This document shows, in pieces, positions 1-9,200 of a stretch of DNA of 64,000 bases. The notes below the pieces were generated by a model, which was given only the letters and a program-made list of their open reading frames with translations, searched no databases and was not told where the DNA came from. Source of the stretch: Antedon mediterranea (Eukaryota; Echinodermata; Crinoidea; Comatulida; Antedonidae); contig NC_092676.1 of the NCBI RefSeq assembly GCF_964355755.1, forward strand, positions 27,386,288 through 27,450,287, read 5' to 3'. Position 1 is the first letter of the stretch, and every line of letters starts with the position of its first letter. A program made the position numbers and the translations under genes.

Positions 1-1125
1 TCGGTTCCTTATTGTGATGACACGTTCTTACGGCGCACTTTGCGTTGATCTGAAAACCAATTTCAGCTCTTAAAATATTTCCCGGGCCAAATTTGACAGT
101 TCGTCCCAATAGCTTATCATGAACTAACGGAACTTTACGTTTTATCTTTTTATTGTCAAAATAAAAAATAATGGGCCTACTGTATTCAAATTATGATTTG
201 ACAAAAGGCTAAATATAAAGATAAGCATCTGCGTATTCTGCAAATGTTGCTCGATCGTTAACAACCCGTTAATAGTATATAATTTCGTTAGATTTGTTTG
301 TGCAGTGTCAATTCTCTATTTAAATGGTCATTACACAACCGGTAACCTGTTTCTTCCGAAGCTGCCCGTCCTTCAATGTTTAAAGATTTTTATTTTCTTT
401 TGTTAATGGAGACTCATGGCAGGGATAATGCAAACATTTAGAATCGGGATGTCGACAATCTGTTGAAAATCGTCATCCACAGGCCTGTGCGATAGAAGGT
501 TGGTGGTTGGTGGTTAAGCCCGATACAAATTCACCATCATCATTAAAGCTTTATAGAGAGTATCACTTGTTTGTATTCATCACGGGTGCTTGAAAACAAA
601 AGTCACTTTTTCTTTTTTTTTACTTAGATGATGATGAAGACAATTTAGTGGTTGCCGGAACTGGAACTTATTAAACATGTCTTTTGACAATGTCGGTAAT
701 ACCACCGATATGAGTAAACACCCGTTTTAAATTTGAAAAATAAATTAAAGGTGAACACTATCGTCACATTGCAACCGTAAACAAATCGGAAAATTGTAAT
801 TTTGGCGCGCATATGTTGAATTGAATAGCTTTTGTCTTGTGAACGTTGACATAATCGCATGAAAATAATAAGATTTTTCGGAATTATGGAAGCCGTTACG
901 AATGTTTACCAATGCGCGCAGTTATCATTAAATGAAACAGATGATATGTCGCAGGAAACGATCAATTTATAAGAAAAATTTGCTGAGCGGATACCTATCG
1001 TTCGTTCTATTTAGCTTTTTGTCAAATTTGGCCCGGGAAATATTTTAAGAGCAGAAATTTCCATATCATCGACGCAAAGTGGGCCGTAAGAACAACCTTG
1101 CGTGTCATTACAAGTGGGAACCGAT
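1..1125. mobile_element. Non-coding element with ~105-bp terminal inverted repeats
   Basis: The first ~107 bases reappear as an imperfect inverted copy at about 1021-1125; both arms share the stretch around 'tttcccgggccaaatttgac' and the 'tgatgacacg / taatgacacg' outer part. The ~0.9 kb between the arms is AT-rich with no convincing coding frame. This looks like a MITE or foldback-type non-autonomous DNA transposon. The left end coincides with the window edge, so the true terminus and any target duplication cannot be seen. Confidence 0.7.
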
Positions 1126-2367
1126 GACGGAACACGGTGCCGTGGAGGTGTTCAACACCGTTTCTGCTTTATGTTCTTTATTGATTATCGATCGTAAGAT
1201 TAGATAAAAGGCAAATATTATAGATAATAAACATATAGGAAAAGGATCTCTGTATAGTTGTATTCACGCGTATAACATTTTAAAAACAAGTGTGAAATTT
1301 AAATACGGACACTTTTTATATAGGCTCTTAAAATTAGCCTAAATAGAGTACCGCCATCCTTTACTTCTAAAAATTTACTTTTATGTAGTTTATTTCTATA
1401 CTTTGGATATAGTTTTAAATTGTTGGGCGACGTGTGCTATAAAGTTATCGGAACAAAGTGATATTAATTAATATTGCAATCAATTCAATGCTCTGCGTCC
1501 GTCGCCTTGCAAATAGCGTGATGTGTGTGTTCGTAAACCATATTAACTCCATTGGCGAAAACGTGTGAGCTTATTCGTAGATAAAGTCATGTTTTGAAAT
1601 CGAAATATTTTTATAGAATCTGTAAAGTCAAGGTGTTATCACGATTTTGTATGATTTTGGTCGGATTTTGTGTACACTACCATTTCGTAGGGTCTTCGAT
1701 TTCGAGGTCTTCGCTTTCGACACCGTTCGCAGTTTGAAGTACATACTGCCAGTGATCTCAACCGCCTGATCTAAACAATAGGTACGCGGTTGTCTGGCAG
1801 TGTCCTTTGTACGAATTCGTTCGCGCCCCCAGCTCACTGTATGAGTACGATGATACACGTGTCAATATCATGTTACATCCAGCAACCAAAAATTCGTATT
1901 TATTTTTCAGATGAAAATCAGCAATTCAATTGCAACTTTTAGAAATTTACCAACACGTATTGCTCGACGTACGCTCATACAGGGAAGAAGGTAGAATACG
2001 AGTTTGTTAACCTTTTGTACTGTGAGGCACGTATTTGGAGGATTTTCAGAGATGAGGGAGGGTATATTGGGGATGGGGTTCGCAGTCGGAAAGCAGACCA
2101 CCCCCCCCCCCCCCCACATGTAATATTAAAAAAACTAAGTTGTAAATTGAGTTTTGATTTTTAGACTTTATTTTAATTTATTACACTGAAACCAAAGCAT
2201 TATTTGCACACTCCAGGAATATACAAATAAATGAATGTAATCATCATAATTTTTTCTCTAAGTTCAGTACTGTAACATTATTTGATGCTGTAGAATCACC
2301 AAACACCAACGATATTTTAAAATTTGTGTTTCTAGGTAAAATGTGGCATTTACAGTATATTCAAATT
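1126..2367. other. Intergenic stretch, no gene seen
   Basis: AT-rich sequence without a supported gene. A short minus-strand frame at 1628-1858 has no recognisable family motif and no splice context that convinced me. A homopolymer of about 17 C lies at 2099-2115. Confidence 0.5.
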
Positions 2368-2502
2368 AATTAATTAAATTTCAGTATATCACTGGGCGGT
2401 TTAGAATTAATTTTCTTTGCCTACTGTGTTTATAGTAAAAACAAATCAGGCAAAGAACATTAATTCTAAACCGCCCGGTGATATACTGAAATTTAATTAA
2501 TT
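2368..2502. mobile_element. Hairpin MITE with 44-bp arms
   Basis: Arms at 2368-2411 and 2459-2502 are near-perfect inverted copies (core 'cagtatatcac' and 'gtgatatactg') around a ~47-bp loop. The whole unit could fold into one long hairpin. A decayed relative of one arm ('aaattctaaaccactcagtgatata') lies near 32479-32503. No coding capacity. Confidence 0.75.
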
Positions 2503-2896
2503 ATTTTGAAACGATAAAGATGAGGAAATCTGTGAGAATGAGAAAAAGTCGACCCAACCAATATATATATATATTTGACATGATCTTTTTGTTACATTTT
2601 ACAGTATACAGTACTGTAGGTAACAAAGGCCTGCATTGTGTTTTCTCATAATCTAGATATTCTCACTTGTCACCTAACAGCGTTAACAGATAGAAGTTAC
2701 TGTTCACATTAGGTAAGGCTATAAAATACTAGAATTTATTTTTAAATTGTTGCTAAATTAAACTACTATGTACACACTGTCTTAGTTGTATTTTTCATTA
2801 ATTAGGAATTACATGCAATATACAAAAAATATATATAATGATAATAATTAAATAATTTTAATTTATGCTTACATGGGGAGAGTCGTTTGTTCAATT

Positions 2897-2962
2897 TTAA
2901 TAATTAAACATTTTGATTGTGCTGTCACTGTAATTTGCTACAGCAACCATACATGGGTTATA
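2897..2962 (-). pseudogene. Scrap of a TRIM-NHL C-terminus
   Basis: On the minus strand this reads as a variant of the last ~20 residues of the TRIM-NHL gene immediately upstream: 'NPCMVAVA' followed by 'YSDSTIKMF', then N-Y-stop where the intact gene ends D-Y-stop. The upstream reading frame is absent. It lies about 300 bp past the stop codon of the intact gene in the same orientation, so it is probably the remnant of a tandem paralogue or a duplicated 3' end. Confidence 0.65.
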
Positions 2963-3194
2963 TTAAAAATATGTAATGTAATAATATAAAAATACACATT
3001 GAATGATTAGATTAAGAATTAAAATACTAAAGATATTATTTATATTTTTTCATTTATTATGAATTAGGCAAAAATGGATCATATTCAGATATGTACAACA
3101 TTTAGAATTTGATTTAATAAATTGAATATTTCAATTTATATAGGAAATACTTTATATAATTAATGTATATACATAGGGAAGGGTAGACTTGCTT

Positions 3195-4928
3195 TTAATA
3201 ATCAAACATTTTGATTGTGCTATCACTGTAATGTGCTACAGCAACCATACATGGGTTATGAGAAATGATACATAACTGCTGTGGTGAACTAATTCCATCT
3301 TCTTGTTTATCAATTCTTTTGATAAAATGTCCATCACTACAGAATAGTTGTAGTTTGTTGTTACTTGCTATGATGATGTTATCATTCTCATCAACTACAA
3401 CATCCCATGGCATCATCACCTCACCATCTTCATCTCCTTCATTGATGAGTACTTTCAGTGACTTGTCCTTGTCATCATACAATAATATTTGGTTGTCTAC
3501 TGCATCTGCAACAAGTAGTTGACCAGTTTTTGTAAGTGCAACATCAGAGTAGTATCCCCCTAAGAATCCCCTTTGTGTTTCTTTTTTCTTCAATATCTTG
3601 CCACTATTAAGATCAAACAGCACACATCCTTTGTTCCAATCTGCTACATATATACGATTAGTTGCCTCATCTATGTGAATACCACGTGGATCCATCAATA
3701 CACCCTTACCAATGGATTTGATCACATGACCATTCATATCACATTCTTGAATGCATTTATTACCAAGATCACTAAATGCTATGTTGCCATTCTTCATTTT
3801 GTACATTCTGTTAACCATCACACCTTCTGGAAGTGTAATCTTGCTTATACATTCTCCTGATTGGTTGTATTTGTGAATTTTATTTCTGAGAAATGAAACC
3901 AGGAAGCAATCATCAAACTTTGCTAATCCATAAGGCTCACCCTTTACTTTGATAGGAAGTGGTTTGAATACAACATTTCTCGGCATATCTTCAAGTGATT
4001 TGAGTACAACATTCCCAATGTCCTTTTCTTTCAATAAATCAATTGGATGTTTGTTTCTGATAAAGTTAATTTGTCTTATAGAAGTACTGACTTGCTTGAT
4101 TTGTTCTGATTTATAAATTTCATCCATCAATTTATTTAATACAATCTCATATGATTTCATAGCTATTGCTGTCTCACTCTTTAGTAACTGATTTAAGGAG
4201 CTCATATTTGTGTTTAATTCAGCGTTGATTTTTGTTAATTTTGTAATTTGTAAGTCATTAACTTTCTTTTCATTTTCATAATTTGCTTCAACTTTTTTCT
4301 TCATTTCATCTGCTTTTTTCTGGATTATTAAAAACATTTCTTGAACTTGGTTATCAATATCTGTGAGACTTGCCTCTTTACTTTCTTCTAGTTCTTTAGC
4401 ATTCTTTGTGACTATTTTAAGTACATTTTCTATTTTTTGTATCGATTCATTGGCAGCTTTCTTTAAGTCTTCTGATGTTTCCTTAAATGTATTAAATGCT
4501 GTAACAATGTTAATTAGTTCATGTTTTCCATCTCCTGCAGCATGTTCCATTGCAGTGCATTCTACGCATATTGGTACTTTACATTTTGTGCAATACATTT
4601 CTAATGGTTTAGTATGAGAGGCACACAGCAAGGTAGTGCCTTTAGCCTCATCTTTCTCTTCATGTTGTTTGATGGTTTCCAAGAGGTTGTTAAGAATTGT
4701 ATTTGGGGCAAGTTTTTCAAGCCCTCCTACTGGAATAGGATACTCTTTGCGACAAATAGGGCACGTTAGCTTGCCATGATTGGTTTGAACCCAATTCTCC
4801 AAACATTTCAGACAGAAACTATGATGACAGCTAAGTGATTTTGGGTCTTCTAGTCTTTCATTACAAATAGAACATTCTAGTACTTTATCATCAATATCCC
4901 CAATTATACTTGTATTCTTACTAGCCAT
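3195..4928 (-). CDS. TRIM-NHL protein (RING, B-box, coiled coil, NHL repeats)
   Basis: A single uninterrupted exon encodes 577 residues from the methionine at 4928. A further in-frame methionine lies eight codons upstream, but the bases just before 4928 read like a splice acceptor ('ctattgcag|g'), so the downstream start is preferred. The N-terminus has a C3HC4 RING (CSIC ... CHHSFCLKC ... CPIC, residues ~20-60), then a B-box 2 (CASH ... CTKC ... CVEC ... H ... H, ~100-145), a lysine/glutamate-rich coiled coil (~150-290), and about five or six NHL-type blades to the C-terminus (for example 'DPRGIHIDEATNRIYVADW'). The family acts as E3 ubiquitin ligases, with the NHL propeller binding substrate or RNA. 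It resembles the large lineage-expanded TRIM sets of invertebrate deuterostomes; a one-to-one vertebrate orthologue cannot be assigned. All RING and B-box ligands are present and there is no frame break. Confidence 0.93.
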   Translation of the reverse strand: MASKNTSIIGDIDDKVLECSICNERLEDPKSLSCHHSFCLKCLENWVQTNHGKLTCPICRKEYPIPVGGLEKLAPNTILNNLLETIKQHEEKDEAKGTTLLCASHTKPLEMYCTKCKVPICVECTAMEHAAGDGKHELINIVTAFNTFKETSEDLKKAANESIQKIENVLKIVTKNAKELEESKEASLTDIDNQVQEMFLIIQKKADEMKKKVEANYENEKKVNDLQITKLTKINAELNTNMSSLNQLLKSETAIAMKSYEIVLNKLMDEIYKSEQIKQVSTSIRQINFIRNKHPIDLLKEKDIGNVVLKSLEDMPRNVVFKPLPIKVKGEPYGLAKFDDCFLVSFLRNKIHKYNQSGECISKITLPEGVMVNRMYKMKNGNIAFSDLGNKCIQECDMNGHVIKSIGKGVLMDPRGIHIDEATNRIYVADWNKGCVLFDLNSGKILKKKETQRGFLGGYYSDVALTKTGQLLVADAVDNQILLYDDKDKSLKVLINEGDEDGEVMMPWDVVVDENDNIIIASNNKLQLFCSDGHFIKRIDKQEDGISSPQQLCIISHNPCMVAVAHYSDSTIKMFDY

Positions 4929-6171
4929 CCTGCAATAGCATAAATTATTCAAATTAATAGAGAGAGATAGTAATGGTTTTTGTTTTAACAGTCTATTCTT
5001 TATTGTTGATATTTATTTATTTGGGTAAATTTCAAATTCATCTACATTCTTATAAATTATTTATTTTAATGGAGTTAGATTGGATTTGAACCCTTTGAAA
5101 TTGTCCAACATTAAGGTTGCTTAACATATAAATTATAATTTGAAACTGGTAAAGACCTATATTATTGTAAATAATAAATATTAAAAATTAAAAAGTCACC
5201 TTTTGATAAATGGTTGTACTTAAGATTCCTATTATGTGCTGACGTGGTCGATGAAAAGTAAGAAAGATTCCCACAAGATGCTGACGTGGTTATTGAAATG
5301 GAAGAAAGATTCCAATAGGTGAGACGTCGTTAATGGGACCTGTTATTTAGTATTCGGAAAAAAAAAAAGTTCAAATTTAACAATCTCTACATTGAACCTG
5401 TATCCGAGTCATTTGAGTCCAAAACAAAGTCTCTACAGACATTTTAATCGCATTATGTAGCCTATGCAAACATTGATAAATGGGGTCGAGGGTCAATTGT
5501 TGTATTTCCGGTCATTCGTAAATATGTTTCATAGAGCAAATATAAATAAGTACATTTTGAATAAATTAGTAAAAAAAACAAATCTTTCGGACTAGTAGTT
5601 TTTGAAATATGATAACCCTGTAATTTCACCCTAATTTGCATATTTAAGCTCATTTGCATATCATCAGGATGTGAGTTACAGAGGTGCGATGCTCAAAAAT
5701 GTTGACTCCTCATCATTATATGTGACCATTTGAAAAAAAATTCTCTGTTTGCAATTTGTTTCACTCAAAATGATAGATTGCCTAGCCTACTACTATTACT
5801 ACTAGTCACACCCATCAAATTAACGCACCACATCATTTCCATACATTAAAATATGTTCGTAGATAATTTCCACAAGCATAAAATTGGTTAACTTTCCAGC
5901 TGACCCCTCTCCTGACAATGAAATTTATCGCATGACTGTCCAATTGATACACATTAATAAATAATAAAAGATCATACCATCTTCATCTTCCTATCTATAA
6001 TGCGGAAGATCATTTGAATATAGTCACATATCTACTTTAATAATAATATACATGTCATCGTGTCATGAATGGATTAACCAAACACAGTCGCGATGGGTAG
6101 TTTCTTGTGTGAACGCATGGTGAAAATCGTCGCTCGAGTTTCGACAATGTTTGTTGACCGAGTACGTGTGA
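4929..6171. other. Divergent intergenic region between the TRIM and TMED genes
   Basis: AT-rich sequence between two genes that point away from each other. It should hold the 5' non-coding exon of the TRIM gene (a splice acceptor abuts its start codon) and the TMED promoter. The only structured piece I see is a pair of related ~45-bp units at about 5225-5330 carrying TGACGTGG motifs, listed separately. Confidence 0.5.
5238..5290 (+). promoter_or_regulatory. Two UPRE-like TGACGTGG motifs
   Basis: The 11-mer GCTGACGTGGT occurs at 5238-5248 and again at 5280-5290, each within a short duplicated block ('aagaaagattcc'). A related AGACGTCG follows near 5322. TGACGTGG matches the binding core known for XBP1/ATF6-type bZIP factors of the unfolded protein response. 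The sites lie ~0.3 kb upstream of the TRIM start and ~0.9 kb upstream of the TMED start. Function is inferred from motif and position only. Confidence 0.35.
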
Positions 6172-6201
6172 ATGCCACGTATTGTTGTCGGTGTGTTCAA
6201 G

Positions 6202-9200
6202 ATGAATGAAAAATTACTATTATTTGGCCTAGTTGTCAGCTTTTTATTTCAAATATGTTTAAGTGTTGAAATTGACATGACTGTTTTGGTACCTGCTGGT
6301 AGACGAGAGTGTTTTTATCAGCCCATAAAAGCGAAACAAACTTTAGATTTCGAGTTCCAGGTAGGTATGTTTTTAGGCCTTGCACCCCGGCCCACCATGC
6401 TGAATTTGAAGTGCCGGTGAGTCAGCAGAAGGTATTTTTCTGGCTCAGTCAGTGCTGAATGGCAAATAGGCCTAGGCCTAGCTTCGTTGGGGAGTGAGAA
6501 CATGATCCAGTAATTTAGTGTAATAAAGCGTGTGTAATAAGTAGTTATTCTAGAATTAAACTGAATTAAGGATTATTTTACAAGCTATAATATAATTAAT
6601 AAGCCTAGCCCTATAGATAGGAGACACAACTGGTAGACTTCAAGTTCAACTAGGCCTAGGCTAGCTAGGCCTAGCTAGCTAGTAGGCTAGGCTAGGCCTA
6701 CCCTCCCTAGCCTAACTAGCTAGAGGGCTAGGCTAGGCCTATATTAGCCTAGGCCAGGCTAGGCCTAGCCCTAGTATAGTCCCAGGCAGGCCCAGGGATG
6801 GCCCCCTATGCCTAGTAGTAGGCCTATTTATTAATATTATAGGGCTAAGCTAGTTATATAGGTAGGCTAGGCCCCAGCCAGAGGCCCTAGCACTAGCCTG
6901 CACAGCCAGGCGGAGGTGGCGCTAGTTAGCCTAGCCTAGCTACCTAGTCACTAGTGCCATATAGGCCTACTACTACTAGTACTAGACTAGGCTAGTGCCT
7001 AAAAGAGTAGGCTAGCCTAGTTCAATGTTACCGATAAAACCTTGTAGGATAAATCAATATTACTATAGGCCTGGCTAATTTAGTAACTTATTTTAAAAAT
7101 ATTTTTATTTTCATTTTTCATAGGTCATCGAAGGTGGTGATTTAGACATCAACTTTCTTTTAAGGTCACCAAGTAACAAAGCGGTTGCCACGGAGGCAAG
7201 GAAAGCAGAGGGCATTTACACGTAAGTAAATTAAAAAAACGAATATTCATATGGTACTTGCTATTCTCTATAATAAGCCACCAACATTTCTGACAATTTT
7301 ATTGTGCATGCGCTGTGTTTGGTAGAATTAATATAACTGGCACACCTTAATAAAGACCTTCAAGATTCTAAAAGGTGTCTAGGCTATAAACCCAAAAGAC
7401 TTCTTCACATCTCTCATAACAACAGAACTCTTGATCACAGTCTGAAGCTTTATCGTCCTAAACTTAAAGCAAATCTCTTGTGCAGAAATAACTTTTTTTC
7501 AATCAGAAAAATTACTTAATTGGAATGCCCTGCACGTGTCGGTTATCCAATCCCCCTCAGTCAACACATTTAAGTCGAGACTTGACAAAGACTAAACATG
7601 GAAGAAAATAGGCACTAGCCTAAACTAATTCCATCAAACATTAAGTGTAAGTGTACCAGATGAATTTTATTAAACACTACAAATAAAAAATGTTTTCTTC
7701 GCCAAAATTAATTTGCTATTTTTATTTATTTTTTTATTTTAAATTGTTTTGATGATTACAGGAGGACAACGCAAGAAACAGGAGATTACTTATTTTGTTT
7801 TGATAATACTTTTAGCAGAATATCTTCCAAGGTAAGTTTAGAAAAGTCACTCACCCAATTCGTCTGTCCAACCATGGATTAAAGAATAGAAGGATATGCA
7901 TCGACGGTGACATCAAACGATTTTACAACGCGCTTGCCTATACTAAAGCACTGCTGCCAATCAAACAAACACGCTCATTGAACTCCGTGTCTCTAACCGC
8001 AGCCCTCTGTAAAACGCTGCGAATCAACTGTTACATTTTTTTAGACCAAAACGTAACCATGTAGAAATCGTATGCGCAGTCTGAATGAGTAATTTTAAGT
8101 AGTTGGTAATATTAATAAAATATGCAATTTTTATATTTGAATTATCATTATTTGCCTGCCATCTTCTGTCATTAAAAATTGCGTTAAACTATAGAATATT
8201 AAATTATGTATTTGACCATGTATGTTGTTAGCGTGGCCGGTGTTCACCCATACAACAATCGTGTTTTTAATATATGGCTAAGCAGTGGTTTCTTCATAAA
8301 TCTCCTTAATTATCGATGTGATTATATTTAAATTGTAGTGCCTGGTGATTGGCTAGTGGTTATGTCATCCACATCGCATCCAATCACCGGGTCTAATTGA
8401 ATGAAAACAGCGATCTCTGATCCGGGATTGGCTGTATAGTTGCGATTCGTTACCTAGCGGTCGTTTTGAAAAGTACACGCATGGCAAACTTAATCACGAA
8501 CAAACGAAGTACCTGTTATTATTCACACAAGAAGTAAGACAACGGTGAGTATATACTGTAGATCATGATTACACGTTGTATATACTACACTTAAGATTAG
8601 CTTAGGCCTACCTAGGCAGTATCAATGTCGGCAAATCATATGGTTTACTAGTAAGCCTAGAAGGCCTAGGCCTAGTATCCTTGCTGATTTTGTAATTTTA
8701 CATGTATGTAGGCTGAGACAACAAATAAATAGTTGTCTCACTCAGATGTAGGGCTACTACAGGTCATAAAATGCTACTTTAATGTCATAAAAACATTAGC
8801 GTAGATCAATCGCGGCAGAAACCTATATTACAATTATAGCATCTACAATTCTAAGCCAATAACAATATAGTATTGTTTTTATCTGGTATATTGATGAAAT
8901 AGGCCTACACTAGGGTCTTCACAATAACATACAATGTAATTTAATAACTGTTTTCAATAAACATTATACTCAGTGGCGTGAGGCAGAGGCCTCAAGCCAC
9001 TTGTTTAGGAAACCTAAGTGACCCTCCAAGTTTCAAAGATCGAGGCCTCGGACGTTTTTAGCATTTTCGACATATTTTATGCCTGTTCCTCTGGGCACTG
9101 CTCATGGGCCCCAAGCTTTGGTTTAGCCAGTGAGCGCACATAGCCGTTACGCCACTGATTATACTGTTCAAATATGTATGAATACATACAGTGCAACAAA

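Noticed and set aside
3265-4617. Three plus-strand frames of 84-95 residues
   Set aside because: They are antisense to the intact TRIM-NHL coding exon, whose motifs are clear.
3195-4952. Longer TRIM start eight codons upstream at 4952
   Set aside because: A splice acceptor-like sequence abuts the downstream ATG, and the extra residues are not conserved-looking; kept as an alternative only.
8420-8546. Possible first exon with ATG and a GTGAGT donor near 8546
   Set aside because: The frame from the ATG stops within 20 codons before the donor, and it lies within the repeat-bounded insertion in TMED intron 3.
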